From NCBI GenBank assembly GCA_016704345.1, contig JADJAH010000006.1, positions 186,001-250,000 of the forward strand: a stretch of DNA of 64,000 bases, written 5' to 3'. The first letter of the stretch is position 1. Every line of letters begins with the position of its first letter. Made by a program: the position numbers and the translations under genes. This stretch comes from Ignavibacteria bacterium. Lineage in GTDB: Bacteria; Bacteroidota; Ignavibacteria; Tepidaquicellales; Tepidaquicellaceae. Positions 38,110-47,681 of this stretch are shown here, piece after piece. The notes beneath the pieces are model-generated. The model saw nothing but the letters and a program-made list of their open reading frames with translations. It did not search any database and was not told where the DNA came from.

Positions 38110-38700
38110 TCAATTATTTTCCATCAACTCTTTGTTCTTGCAAGAGCTTAGAAACTTTTGAATGTTTTTGACCGCATGAAAATAATTTGCCTTCATGCCG
38201 CCAACTGATTTGTTTGTGATCTGAGAAATTTCTTCATAGCTCAGATCGTCATAGTATCTCATGTTGAACACCGCTCTCTGCTGTTCGGGAAGATTTCCAA
38301 TTGCTTCCTCCAAAAGTTTTGTCCTGGCTGAATCATCCATAAGCTCACCAGAACTCTTTTCATCTGCAGCAATATCAATAGTCTCTATATCAGTGGATCT
38401 TTGTGTTTCCCTTTTCTTCTTGCTCAGGTGATTTAGTGAATAATTTGTGGCGATCTTGTACAGATAAGTAAAGAACTTTGATTCGCCTCTGAATTCAGAC
38501 AGTGATGAATGTAGTTTAATGAAAACTTCCTGAGTTATATCATCAGCATCAAAGTGGTCTATCACCATCTTCCTTACGATCCAATATACCTTCTTCTGAT
38601 ACTTTTGTATCAGAATGTTAAATGCACTCTGAGAGCCATCGCGGAATGCCTCAATTATTTCCCTGTCATCGCTGTTAATATCTACCGATTTATCCTGCAA
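38110..38700 (-). CDS. ECF-family RNA polymerase sigma factor
   Basis: 196 aa from a TTG start with ggagaat upstream. Region 2 (FNILIQKYQKKVYWIVRKMV; DDITQEVFIKLHSSLSEF) and region 4 (LPEQQRAVFNMRYYDDLSYE) are clear, with the RpoE-type region-2 pattern. Directs polymerase to a stress or envelope regulon, usually including its own operon. Followed without a gap by the anti-sigma and Spy-like genes, a classic sigma/anti-sigma/sensor layout. Confidence 0.92.
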   Translation of the reverse strand: MQDKSVDINSDDREIIEAFRDGSQSAFNILIQKYQKKVYWIVRKMVIDHFDADDITQEVFIKLHSSLSEFRGESKFFTYLYKIATNYSLNHLSKKKRETQRSTDIETIDIAADEKSSGELMDDSARTKLLEEAIGNLPEQQRAVFNMRYYDDLSYEEISQITNKSVGGMKANYFHAVKNIQKFLSSCKNKELMENN

Positions 38701-38787
38701 ATTCTCCGCTCAAAAAACATTTGATTAGGGGAAGCATTCTGTCTGTTTCTGCTCTCATTATAAAGACAATCCGGATCAATGTTTGGT

Positions 38788-39273
38788 TTAATACTCTCTC
38801 TTATCAGGAATGACCAATCTGTATGTCTTCCATTCTTTTAACTCAGTTGCACCAAGTCTTTCGTAAAAATCAATCGCATTCTTGTTCCAATCAAGAACAA
38901 CCCATTCCATTCTTCCGCAATTATTATCGGCTGCGATCTTTTGCAAATGCTGAATTAATTGTTTCCCGATACCAAGTCCTCTGAAGTCACTACTAATATA
39001 AATGTCTTCGAGATAAAGAGTCTTCTTTGCAAGGAATGATGAATATGAGAAAAAATAGAATGCATATCCGACAGCCCTTTCGCCAATTTCAGCCAGCAGT
39101 ACTCTGAATGGGGGAGCTACACTGAATGCGTCAGCGATCAATCTTGCTTGTGCATCTGAATCCGGCGGACTCAGCTTCTCAAAATCTGCAAGCTCTCTAA
39201 CTAGTCTCAGAATTTCAGGCGCATCATTGGGAAGTGCAAATCTTATAACAGAAGCATTCGGGGAGTCATTCAT
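38788..39273 (-). CDS. GNAT N-acetyltransferase, diamine/thialysine acetyltransferase-like
   Basis: 161 aa. The acetyl-CoA motif is IYISSDFRGLGIGKQLIQHL (R/QxxGxG/A type), followed by MEWVVLDWNKNAIDFYERLG as in the spermidine/spermine-type acetyltransferase branch. Transfers acetyl from acetyl-CoA to an amine; substrate not provable. Monocistronic by position, on the minus strand ahead of the divergent DUF1460 gene. Confidence 0.88.
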   Translation of the reverse strand: MNDSPNASVIRFALPNDAPEILRLVRELADFEKLSPPDSDAQARLIADAFSVAPPFRVLLAEIGERAVGYAFYFFSYSSFLAKKTLYLEDIYISSDFRGLGIGKQLIQHLQKIAADNNCGRMEWVVLDWNKNAIDFYERLGATELKEWKTYRLVIPDKREY

Positions 39274-39346
39274 TTGTGAAGGAGTTATTGTCGTTTAAAA
39301 TAAAGTTAATAATGTTTAATTTATTTGAAATTCAAAACAATACTCT

Positions 39347-40200
39347 TTGCAAAAGATATTATATCTGTTCAGTTCATTCCTTCTGCTACTTTCACTTCAT
39401 GTTGATGTTAATGCCCATGATGATTATAAAAAAATGAAATGCAAGAAGAAGCTCGCATCTTTTGACGCAAGTCTCGCCAAGCTCCCGCTGAATGAAGTGA
39501 TGGTTGAAGTTGGAAAGTCATTTATTGGAGTGCCTTATGTTGCGGGCACACTTGATGAAAATCCCGAAAGAGAGGAAATCGTAGTTAATGTTACTGGATT
39601 GGATTGCGTTACTTTCGTTGAAAATTGTCTTGTGATTTCAAGATTGCTGAAGGAGAATAAGATCGATTTTGACAGCTATCTGAAGGAGCTGGAAAAGATT
39701 AGATATCGTGGCGGCGTGAATTCCGGATACGCATCTAGACTGCATTATTTCAGTGATTGGATCTATGACAATCAATCAAAAGTATTGTGACCGACATAAC
39801 TTCAGAAATTGGCGGAGTTCCATATGACAAGACAATCAACTTCATGTCCGGCCATCGTGATGCTTATAAACAATTATCGTCAAATGAGAATCTTGCCGGA
39901 ATCGAAGAAGCAGAAAATCTTATCAACCAAAGACAGGCTTATTACATACCTGAAGACATGATTGCCGGTGTTTACGGCAAGCTTCAAAGCGGCGATATTG
40001 TAGGAATTACATCAACACTTGGGGGACTTGACATTGCGCACACAGGTCTTGTTTACAAAGACGGTACAGGCACATATCTTCTTCATGCATCTTTGAAGAA
40101 CAAAGAAGTAGAGATTTCGAAAACCGAGATACAGGAATACATATTGGCTAACACGAAGCAGGATGGGATCATGGTTGCACGTGTTGTTGATATGAAGTGA
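39347..40200 (+). CDS. DUF1460 protein, N-acetylmuramoyl-L-alanine amidase-like (one frameshift)
   Basis: About 285 aa if continuous. TTG start and signal peptide (LFSSFLLLLSLHVDVNA). The family's catalytic cysteine is in TGLDCVTFVENC and the histidine in SRLHYFSDW. The frame breaks at 39777-39790: the first part stops at TGA just after DNQSK, while the overlapping frame continues VTDITSEIGGVPYDK through MVARVVDMK. Restoring one base gives DNQSKGIVTDITSE. Periplasmic cell-wall amidase activity is inferred from the NlpC/P60-like family. Ends 1 base before plsY. Confidence 0.85.
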
Positions 40201-40201
40201 T

Positions 40202-40828
40202 ATGATCTACTTAGTTTCAGTTCTTTTTTATTTGATCGGCTCAATACCGACTGCTTATATCTACATGAAGCTGAAGCACAGGAAAAATATTCTCGAAGAA
40301 GGTTCGGGAAATTCCGGCGCAATGAATGTGTATGATGTAACCCAGTCTAAACTTGACGGTATAATTGTACTCTTGCTTGATTTGCTTAAGGGATTGATTC
40401 CTACTTCAATATTTTTGTGGTACACATCATTCCCGCAACAAGAACTGATATTGCCGGCAACTTGTCTGATCATAGGACACAACTTTCCCGTATGGACAAA
40501 ATTCAAAGGCGGCCGGGGGCTTTCAACTGCTGCAGGGATAATGCTCGCCGTAAATCCAATGCTTGTTGCTATTTGGTTGACGGCATATTTCATTGCATGG
40601 AAGATCATAAACAATGTACATGTTTCAGCAGCGATAGCATTGATTGTAGTTCCGGTTTCCTGTTGGTTCTTTGGAATGTTCTTAGCAAAATTTACAATAC
40701 CTCGGGATTCCACAATTTGGTATCATGATGATGTATTGTTGTTGCTTACGGTTCCGGTTTGTGCGGTTGCATTATTCAAACACATTGTACCGGTTTACAA
40801 TTTTATAAAATTAAAAATACAAAGTTAA
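40202..40828 (+). CDS. plsY: Acyl-phosphate:glycerol-3-phosphate acyltransferase
   Basis: 208 aa, polytopic. The three family motifs are present: GSIPTAYIYMKLKH, the substrate loop EEGSGNSGAMNVYDV, and GHNFPVWTKFKGGRGLSTAAG. It performs the first committed step of phospholipid synthesis, transferring acyl from acyl-phosphate to glycerol-3-phosphate at the inner membrane. Its stop directly abuts the ATG of the transketolase gene, so the two are likely co-translated. Confidence 0.95.
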   Translation: MIYLVSVLFYLIGSIPTAYIYMKLKHRKNILEEGSGNSGAMNVYDVTQSKLDGIIVLLLDLLKGLIPTSIFLWYTSFPQQELILPATCLIIGHNFPVWTKFKGGRGLSTAAGIMLAVNPMLVAIWLTAYFIAWKIINNVHVSAAIALIVVPVSCWFFGMFLAKFTIPRDSTIWYHDDVLLLLTVPVCAVALFKHIVPVYNFIKLKIQS

Positions 40829-41716
40829 ATGAGCAGAAATCCTCAGATCACTGAGATCGAAGAGCTTAATGAAATGGCAAGACAGATCAGGCGAGACATC
40901 ATTCACATGCTTGCAATTGCTCAGACAGGCCACTCAGGCGCTCCGTTAGGTATGGCAGATATTTTCACTGCACTTTATTTCAATGTGTTGAACATAGACA
41001 GCAAGAATCCGGAATTTGAAGACAGGGATTACTTCTTTCTGTCAATTGGGCACATAGCGCCTGTTTGGTATGCAACGCTTGCAAGAAGAGGATATTTTCC
41101 GATAGAGGAACTCAAGACTCTAAGAAGAATTAACGGTAGATTGCAGGGCCATCCTGCACCATTGAAGACGCATGGCGTTCCGGGCGTGGAGATCGCTTCC
41201 GGCTCGCTCGGTCAGGGACTTTCGATTGCTGTCGGCACTGCACTCGGTCTCAGAATGAACGGAAAGGAAAATTACGTTTATTGTGTAATTGGTGACGGGG
41301 AACTTCAGGAAGGACAGTTATGGGAATCTATGATGACAGCGGCACATCACAATGTAGATAACATTACAACTATAATTGACAGGAACCATTGCCAGATAGA
41401 TAACAGAACGGAACAGGTGTTGAAACTAGAACCGCTTGCTGATAAGCTTAAAGCCTTCGGATGGCATGTGTATGAGATAGATGGTCATAATATGGAAGAG
41501 ATTATTGCGACAGTAAACGAATCAAAGAGTGTGAAGGGAAAACCAAAGATGATCATTGCAAATACATTTATGGGCAGAGGAGTTTCGTTTATGGAGGACA
41601 ACTACAAGTGGCACGGAGTTCCACCGAATCTCGAACAAGCTGCAATAGCTATCAAAGAACTTGCTCCGACAAAGTTTGGAGACTTCTTTGACCTGGAAGA
41701 AATGGCAGAGATCTGA
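40829..41716 (+). CDS. Transketolase, N-terminal (TPP-binding) subunit
   Basis: 295 aa, about half a normal transketolase. Contains the N-terminal domain only: MLAIAQTGHSGAPLGMADIF, GSLGQGLSIAVGTALG, and the TPP/metal motif IGDGELQEGQLWES...DRN. The pyrimidine and C-terminal domains are absent and do not follow: a terminator comes 22 bases after the stop. In organisms with split transketolase the partner subunit is often the next gene; here it must be elsewhere or missing. Substrate may be ketoses of the pentose phosphate path or a related TPP reaction. Confidence 0.9.
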   Translation: MSRNPQITEIEELNEMARQIRRDIIHMLAIAQTGHSGAPLGMADIFTALYFNVLNIDSKNPEFEDRDYFFLSIGHIAPVWYATLARRGYFPIEELKTLRRINGRLQGHPAPLKTHGVPGVEIASGSLGQGLSIAVGTALGLRMNGKENYVYCVIGDGELQEGQLWESMMTAAHHNVDNITTIIDRNHCQIDNRTEQVLKLEPLADKLKAFGWHVYEIDGHNMEEIIATVNESKSVKGKPKMIIANTFMGRGVSFMEDNYKWHGVPPNLEQAAIAIKELAPTKFGDFFDLEEMAEI

Positions 41717-41737
41717 AATAAACTAAACTATAATATG

Positions 41738-41774
41738 ATGCCGCATAAGATTTCTTGTGCGGCATTCTTTTTTT
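41738..41774 (+). terminator. Terminator after the transketolase subunit gene
   Basis: atgccgca / tgcggcat stem, nine-base-class loop, followed by tctttttttg. Confidence 0.88.
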
Positions 41775-41861
41775 GACCAAAAAAATTCTGAGAAGAACTC
41801 CAAAAAATGAATTCCGAATCAAATTGAAATTAGTAAGAAGTTCAGTTATCGAACGGATAAA

Positions 41862-42796
41862 TTATTCTTCATCTTTGTATATCGCTACATATGGAGAATC
41901 AAACTCCGATCTCATACAGGCTCTGTACATTCCTTCAGAATTGAATGGCATGCTAATATTTCCGGCAGCATCAACAGCAATTAATCCTCCGCTACCGCCT
42001 AATGATGCAAGCTTTTCATGAATGGCTTTACGGCTCGCATCATTTAGCGACATATTTAGAAATCCATCATTGCAGAAACATCGAAAGCAGTTACACCACG
42101 CATAAAGTATTCGCCTTGCCCTGTGCATGAAACGGCGCATGTCTTATTATTTGCATAATTGCCTGCACCAATGATAGCGCTGTCTCCTATTCGTCCGGGC
42201 TTTTTGTTTGTCATGCCTCCTGTTGAAGTTGCAGCCGCAAGATGTCCGGATTTGTCCACTGCAACTGCACCTACAGTTCCATGTCCTCCTTCTGACGAAT
42301 GGTCAAGAGTTATCTTATCTTTTGCAGAAGCGTTTACATATTGATCATATCGTGACTGTGTAAAGAAATAGTCCTTGTCTGCAAGATCAACATTATTTTC
42401 AACCGCCAGCTTAACTGCTGAATCACCGCAAAGCATTACATGATGTGTATTCTCCATAACTACTCGTGCAAGAAGAATTGGATTTTTGACATTGCACATC
42501 AGAGCCACTGCACCGGCATTGAGATCTCTTCCATCCATAATTGCTGCATCCATCTCATGTGTTCCGTCACTCGTGAATACTGAGCCTCTGCCCGCGTTGA
42601 AGAGGGGATTGTCTTCCATGTTCCTGACAGATTCTGCAACAGCGTCAAGTGCAGTACCGCCTTCTATCAAAATCCTCCATCCAATATTAATTGCTTCGAT
42701 CAAAGAATTTCTGTAAAGCAATTCCTTCTCCTCGTTCATTTGCGATTTAAGGATTGTCCCTGCTCCGCCATGAATTGCAATTGCCGGTCTGTTCAT
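41862..42796 (-). CDS. Isoaspartyl peptidase / plant-type L-asparaginase (one frameshift)
   Basis: About 310 aa when read through; Ntn-hydrolase that self-cleaves ahead of a threonine. Start NRPAIAIHGGAGTI is typical. The cleavage/nucleophile site is GGHGTVGAVAVDKSGHLAAA, with STGGMTNKKPGRIGDS following as in the family. The frame breaks at a three-base run (42060-42062): SAMMDF stops early, and the other frame continues FLNMSLNDASRKAIHEKL to the C-terminus; one T restores it. It hydrolyses isoaspartyl dipeptides or asparagine. A terminator hairpin ends directly at the start codon. Confidence 0.9.
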
Positions 42797-42831
42797 AAAA
42801 AAACCTTGTTAGGCAATGCCTAACAAGGTTT
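42797..42831 (-). terminator. Perfect hairpin plus U-run abutting the asparaginase start codon
   Basis: On the minus strand a perfect 14-bp stem (aaaccttgttaggc / gcctaacaaggttt, loop att) is followed by seven T. The next base begins the ATG at 42796. It fits a terminator for the upstream PorV-like gene and buries the only purine-rich ribosome-site candidate (aagg) of the asparaginase gene in the stem. Confidence 0.85.
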
Positions 42832-42855
42832 CAAATTTATTGATCTTTTTTAAAA

Positions 42856-43884
42856 TCATTTTCTTTGAAATTTCTCTTCTTCAAGTGTGAAGGTAAGAGA
42901 GATAATGTGACTGTTGCCGAGTTCTTCCAGTCCATCAAATTGATTATACGAATAATCGATATTGATCTTCGGAAGTTTAACACCGGCACCAAGTGTGAGA
43001 TTTCCCAGATCATTATATCCTGTTCTTACAGCGATAAGATCTCTGAAAGAATATTCGAGACCTGAATGCATATCAAAACTCACTGGTCCGATGTTAGCAT
43101 TCGCGCTGCTTTCTCTGCCTTCAAATCTTACGTCAAAGTCGAGTGCAGGAGTAAATGTGCCTCCAAGAAAATCAACCTGATATGCAGAACCAATTTTTGC
43201 TGTAGGAGTTATGACTTCACTCTTGCCTGTAGTCCATGAAAGATATGTGGTAGTAATATCCATCAGGTTAGCACCCAGAAAGAATCTTCCAAACGGATTG
43301 TAAGTTGCTCCGAGATCAAATCCAAGTCCCCAAGCGCCTTCATCTCCAACGCTTCTGGAGATCACTTTGAGATTTGCGCCGTAGGTAAATTTATCTGATG
43401 ATCTTTTTGAATATGTTACGTAAAAAGCATAGTCAGAGGAGTTGAACGTTGTGATCTTATCAGGGTCAAGCCTTTCTCCCGGATCCAAAACACCATTGCC
43501 GTTGAGATCAATCAAAGCATTTCGAGTATCTGAAATATCATCAATACCCATTCTGATGACGCTGAGTCCCAAAGATGCTGTTGGCCCAAAGGGAATACCG
43601 ATTGAACCGTAATCATAGTTTACAAGACTTCCAAATTGTGCATCATGCATCAGAGAGAACTGCGGATAATTGATTTTGGAAAGAGCTCCGGGATTCCAGT
43701 AACCGGAGGTAACGTCATTAACAAGCGCTACGTACGCGCCGCCCATGCCCTTTGGTCTACCGCCTACACCTATTGAAAGAAATTCGCCGGCATACTTATT
43801 ACCGCTGCCCTGAGCGACCGAGTCCGTAAAAGTTACAACTGCAAGCAAAAGGATAAACGGAACGAAGATTCTTAATTTTCTCAT
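42856..43884 (-). CDS. PorV/PorQ-family outer-membrane beta-barrel protein
   Basis: 342 aa from the ATG at 43884, which places a clean signal peptide at the start (FVPFILLLAVVTFTDSVAQG); an in-frame ATG at 43911 is upstream. Begins GEFLSIGVGGRPKGMGGAYV then NDVTSGYWNPGAL, the hallmark N-terminus of PorV/UPF0164 barrels, and ends with amphipathic strands and a charged tail. PorV proteins shuttle T9SS cargo to the sortase at the cell surface, which suits the T9SS cargo in this window. Includes an EF-hand-like DLNGNGVLDPGE loop. Confidence 0.85.
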   Translation of the reverse strand: MRKLRIFVPFILLLAVVTFTDSVAQGSGNKYAGEFLSIGVGGRPKGMGGAYVALVNDVTSGYWNPGALSKINYPQFSLMHDAQFGSLVNYDYGSIGIPFGPTASLGLSVIRMGIDDISDTRNALIDLNGNGVLDPGERLDPDKITTFNSSDYAFYVTYSKRSSDKFTYGANLKVISRSVGDEGAWGLGFDLGATYNPFGRFFLGANLMDITTTYLSWTTGKSEVITPTAKIGSAYQVDFLGGTFTPALDFDVRFEGRESSANANIGPVSFDMHSGLEYSFRDLIAVRTGYNDLGNLTLGAGVKLPKINIDYSYNQFDGLEELGNSHIISLTFTLEEEKFQRK

Positions 43885-43911
43885 GTTTTTGTTAGAGAGT
43901 TGAATTAGCAT

Positions 43912-44309
43912 TACTCAATGTGAATTAACCAGTAGGTATCGTGTCAAGGGCAGTTTAATTTGCTCAATAATCAGAAAATTAATCTGATAAGTCAATACAA
44001 AATCTGTTCGTTTTTTAAATTCCCTAAAAGGAACTTGATCAAATAAGAAAGCAATTGCAATAGCTAAATAGAAATAATAGAATGATTCAATTTTTAGTTC
44101 CTTAAGAATGGGTTTGAGGTGTTGAGAATAAAGTGGAAATGAATACGACTCACACTATTCAAAATAAAATAAGTAAAGCATCTGAGGAATTTGAAGAATG
44201 TATTATTGTTTAGTAATACTATGCAAATGGGAACAAGAAATCCTATAATAGTATTTACTATGAAGTGTTTTAAGTGTATTTTAAATCAAAGTTTAACCAT
44301 AATCATTTC
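43912..44309. other. Spacer between divergent genes
   Basis: AT-rich, no gene seen. Should hold the promoters of the PorV-like gene (minus) and the protease gene (plus). No operator or repeat stands out. Confidence 0.5.
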
Positions 44310-45904
44310 ATGAAAAAGAAGTTCATAATTTTCCCTCTATCTATAATTCTTCTCGCAATTGGAGTCTTTGCGGGGATGAAAATTCAAAATGCAGTCTCTG
44401 ATGACAAGCTCAACTCTCAGGTAAAAAAATATAAAGATGCGTTAGAAATCACTTCAAGATATTATGTTGAGGATGTTGATTCACAAAAGCTCACAGAAGA
44501 TGCCATAAAGGGAATGCTTGATGGACTTGATCCACACTCGGTTTATATAAGTGCGGAACAATTGAAAAGAGTAAACGAGGATTTTCAGGGCAGCTTTGAA
44601 GGAATCGGAGTAGAATTTGACATTGTAAATGACACTCTCACAATTGTCTCTCCAATCAGCGGTGGACCTTCTGAAAAGCTGGGCATACTTGCCGGTGATA
44701 AGATAGTAAAAATCGATGGACAAAGTTCAGTGAAGATAGCAAGAGACGACGTGCCAAAGAAACTCAAGGGACCAAAGGGAACCAAAGTTAACATAAGTGT
44801 GATAAGGCCGGGCTTGACAGAGCCGCTTGAATTTGAAATATTAAGAGACAAGATACCGATTTACAGCGTGGATGCTTACTTCATGTATGATGATGAGATA
44901 GGATATGTTAAAGTTTCGAGATTTTCTGCAACGACATATGATGAGTTTATGAAAGCTCTTGCAGAGCTCAAGGGCAAAGGAATGAGAAAACTGGTGCTGG
45001 ACCTTCGCGGAGATCCGGGTGGCTTTCTTGATCAGGCTTTCAAAATGGCAAGCGAATTCATACCTGCAGGAAAAAAAATTGTATTCACCAAGAGTAGGAT
45101 AAATGAGTTCAATGAGGATTTTGTATCACAGGGCGGTTCATATACCGACATCCCTTTGATTGTTCTAGTCAACGGCGGTTCAGCATCTGCAAGTGAGATT
45201 GTTGCCGGCGCAGTTCAGGATTGGGACAGAGGGCTTATTGTAGGGGAAACGACATTCGGCAAAGGACTTGTGCAAAGGCAATTTGATTTGCCGGACGGAT
45301 CGGCTTTCAGAGTCACAACTGCCAAATACTATACACCTTCAGGTAGATTGATTCAAAAGCCTTATGAAGGTTCGAAGTACTCTACAGAAACCGGCATGCC
45401 TATAGAAGGGGACAATATTGATCATTCAAAAGATTCAAAGGATACAACGAAACCCGAATTTAAGACAAACGGTGGCAGGACAGTATTTGGCGGTGGAGGT
45501 ATAACACCGGACTATGTGCTCAAATCAGATACACTCACTTCCTATTCAGTTCAACTCAGAAGACTTAATCTGTTTTACATAGCAACCGAGAATTTTATGG
45601 CAAACAACAGAAAACAAATTGAGCAAGACTTCAGATCTGCCAGACAGTTGAGAGATGAATTTGAAGTTCCTCAGTCAATTCTTGATGACATGAGAAAGAT
45701 GGCTGATGAAAAAGGAGTAGTTTTGATCAGGCGCAATATGATCAGGATCTTGATTTCATTAAGACATCCGTGAAGTTTCAGATGGCAAGAGACATCTGGG
45801 GCAACAATGGAGCATTTGAAGTTTTCCTGGCCAGCGATGAACAATTTAAGAAAGCCGCATCGCTCTTTGATGAAGCAATACAACTTGCCAAGCTCAAACA
45901 GTAA
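44310..45904 (+). CDS. S41 C-terminal processing protease, CtpA-like (one frameshift)
   Basis: About 530 aa. The ATG at 44310 gives a proper signal anchor (KKKFIIFPLSIILLAIGVFA). PDZ domain around residues 90-170 (GIGVEFDIVNDTLTIVSPIS). The protease core contains the nucleophile in NGGSASASEIVAGAVQDW and the general-base lysine in GETTFGKGLVQRQF. The frame breaks at a TTTT run (45731-45734): the long frame stops at 45773, while the continuing frame reads FDQAQYDQDLDFIKTSVKFQ to the stop at 45904; one T restores it. Periplasmic protein processing. Followed by two DUF3108 genes and lolA. Confidence 0.92.
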
Positions 45905-45912
45905 CAAAATTC

Positions 45913-46725
45913 ATGTCGCACTTTTGCGGGAGACTCTGTTGCGTAGCAATGACTTTTCTGATAGTTGCCATAGCGCAGAGATCAGATGGGCAAGAAGATG
46001 TGCTTGATGTTGGCGAAGAGTTGAAGTATGAAGTTTCATTTGGATTCATAAAGCTTGGCTTCCTAAAATACAATCTCTCATCATCCCACAAAGAAGGTAA
46101 GAAGACAGTTTACAACGCGAGGCTTGAAATCAAGACCTACCCTGAAGTTCCATTTGTAAAACTCAACGATATTCTTGAGACGGAGATGGAACTTGATGAT
46201 GACAAACTTTATACAGATCAGTTCTATGAAACCAGCTTCCGTGAAAGATCGATTTCAAGAACTGATTGCAGATTCGATTATAAGAAGAACAAGATCAAAC
46301 TAAAGAAAGAGACTGACGGTACTAATGAAAAGGATATAGTGATTGATATTGACGATGAAGACACCAGGTTCAGAGATGAATTGACCTGGCAGTACGATGC
46401 ACGCCTCAATTCCTTCACAAACAAGAATCATATCATTCCAATATTCAAGAATGGTGAGGAATCTTCCGTAAAATATTCATTCAATTTTAATAAGTCTGTA
46501 ATAAGGATAGACAAAGTTCCATACGACATATCTGTAATAAAGATGGAAGGAACTGCAGACTACACAGGCTTTTTCGGATTCAAAGGAGAGTTTCTCATAT
46601 TGTTGTCTGATGATGACCAACGGGTTCCCATAAAGGCGTATTTTAACTCAACACTCGGCAACGTAGTTTTGGAACTCATTTCATACAAGAAAGACAAATG
46701 GTCGCCACCTGCGTTCTTAAAATGA
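45913..46725 (+). CDS. DUF3108 family exported protein, copy 1
   Basis: 270 aa from 45913; a start at 45949 (MTFLIVAIAQRSDGQ) would fit a signal peptide better, and the 5' codons (tgcgggagactctg) resemble a type A repeat arm. Body: VGEELKYEVSFGFIKLGFLK, then alternating beta strands ending FFGFKGEFLILLSDDDQRVP and NVVLELISYKK, the DUF3108 pattern. Periplasmic, function unknown. Overlaps the paralogous next gene by ATGA. Confidence 0.8.
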   Translation: MSHFCGRLCCVAMTFLIVAIAQRSDGQEDVLDVGEELKYEVSFGFIKLGFLKYNLSSSHKEGKKTVYNARLEIKTYPEVPFVKLNDILETEMELDDDKLYTDQFYETSFRERSISRTDCRFDYKKNKIKLKKETDGTNEKDIVIDIDDEDTRFRDELTWQYDARLNSFTNKNHIIPIFKNGEESSVKYSFNFNKSVIRIDKVPYDISVIKMEGTADYTGFFGFKGEFLILLSDDDQRVPIKAYFNSTLGNVVLELISYKKDKWSPPAFLK

Positions 46726-47534
46726 AAACGAAGACTGGAGCTTTGATAAATTCTTATTTAAGGATTGTCGGGAGTTTTGTAATATTGAGCATTATGTTTT
46801 TGCAGAGTGCAGAAGCACAGGAAAAAGTATTATATGAAGGAGAAGAATTAAAGTATGTCGTATACTATGGATTCATTGAATTAGGGGAAGTTAAGATGAA
46901 GCTTGTTTCAATCAGAGAATCAGGCAATGTCAGTTTTGTGACTGCGTCATGTGAAATGCGCTCTTACTCAGGTATCCCTTTTGTAGAACTGGAAAGTAAG
47001 TTCGAATCTGACATGATCTATAAAGACGGTGAGATCTATTCCAGGGAATTCAGGGCAATAGACAAGAAGAAAGAGGGGACTGTTGAGATAAATTACAAAT
47101 TTGAATATGATTCGGGCTTTGTGAAGATTCTCAAGAAATTTAAGGGAAAAGTTGAGATTGACAAAAGAATGGAGTTTGATAAGAATCTCAGATTTCAAGA
47201 CGGCCTGTCATTGTTTTATCAAGCGAGACTAAATTCGTTTAAGACCGATAGCAGGATGATCCCTGTTCTAATGAATGAATCCGAAACTAGCGTGAATTAT
47301 TATTTCTCGTCATTGCCGGAAGAAATTGATTTTGAGAAAAGGGATATGGACGTATTGTGTGTGAAATGCAGCGGCATGGCTAACTTCGTGGGCATATTCG
47401 GATTATCCGGAGAATTTGCCGGCTGGTTTTCTAAAGATTATGCGAGAGTTCCAATTTCGGCACAGATGAATGTGATTGTTGGAAATATCAACCTTGAACT
47501 TGATTCTTATACCAGAAAAGATTGGCAGCCATAA
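46722..47534 (+). CDS. DUF3108 family exported protein, copy 2
   Basis: 270 aa from the ATG at 46722 that overlaps the previous stop (ATGA); a start at 46698 is possible. Signal peptide (IVGSFVILSIMFLQSAEAQ). Body EGEELKYVVYYGFIELGEVK ... GLSGEFAGWFSKDYARVPIS mirrors the preceding gene along its whole length, so the pair arose by tandem duplication. Probably periplasmic; function unknown. Translational coupling with copy 1 suggests equal amounts and perhaps a complex. Confidence 0.85.
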   Translation: MKTKTGALINSYLRIVGSFVILSIMFLQSAEAQEKVLYEGEELKYVVYYGFIELGEVKMKLVSIRESGNVSFVTASCEMRSYSGIPFVELESKFESDMIYKDGEIYSREFRAIDKKKEGTVEINYKFEYDSGFVKILKKFKGKVEIDKRMEFDKNLRFQDGLSLFYQARLNSFKTDSRMIPVLMNESETSVNYYFSSLPEEIDFEKRDMDVLCVKCSGMANFVGIFGLSGEFAGWFSKDYARVPISAQMNVIVGNINLELDSYTRKDWQP

Positions 47535-47681
47535 ACAAATTTGAAGAACTTAACTATCAATTTCAGATGATCAGAGAAATGCAATGAACAGAGACTTTAA
47601 AGTAAGATCAACACGCTATACAAATCTTGCAGAGTTTATTGAAATCAACAATTGATTTTGATATTTTGCACAAACAAAAAT

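Noticed and set aside
44141..44160. Phage T7 promoter-like aatacgactcac
   Set aside because: It has extra bases inside the core and no gene arrangement to match; best taken as chance.
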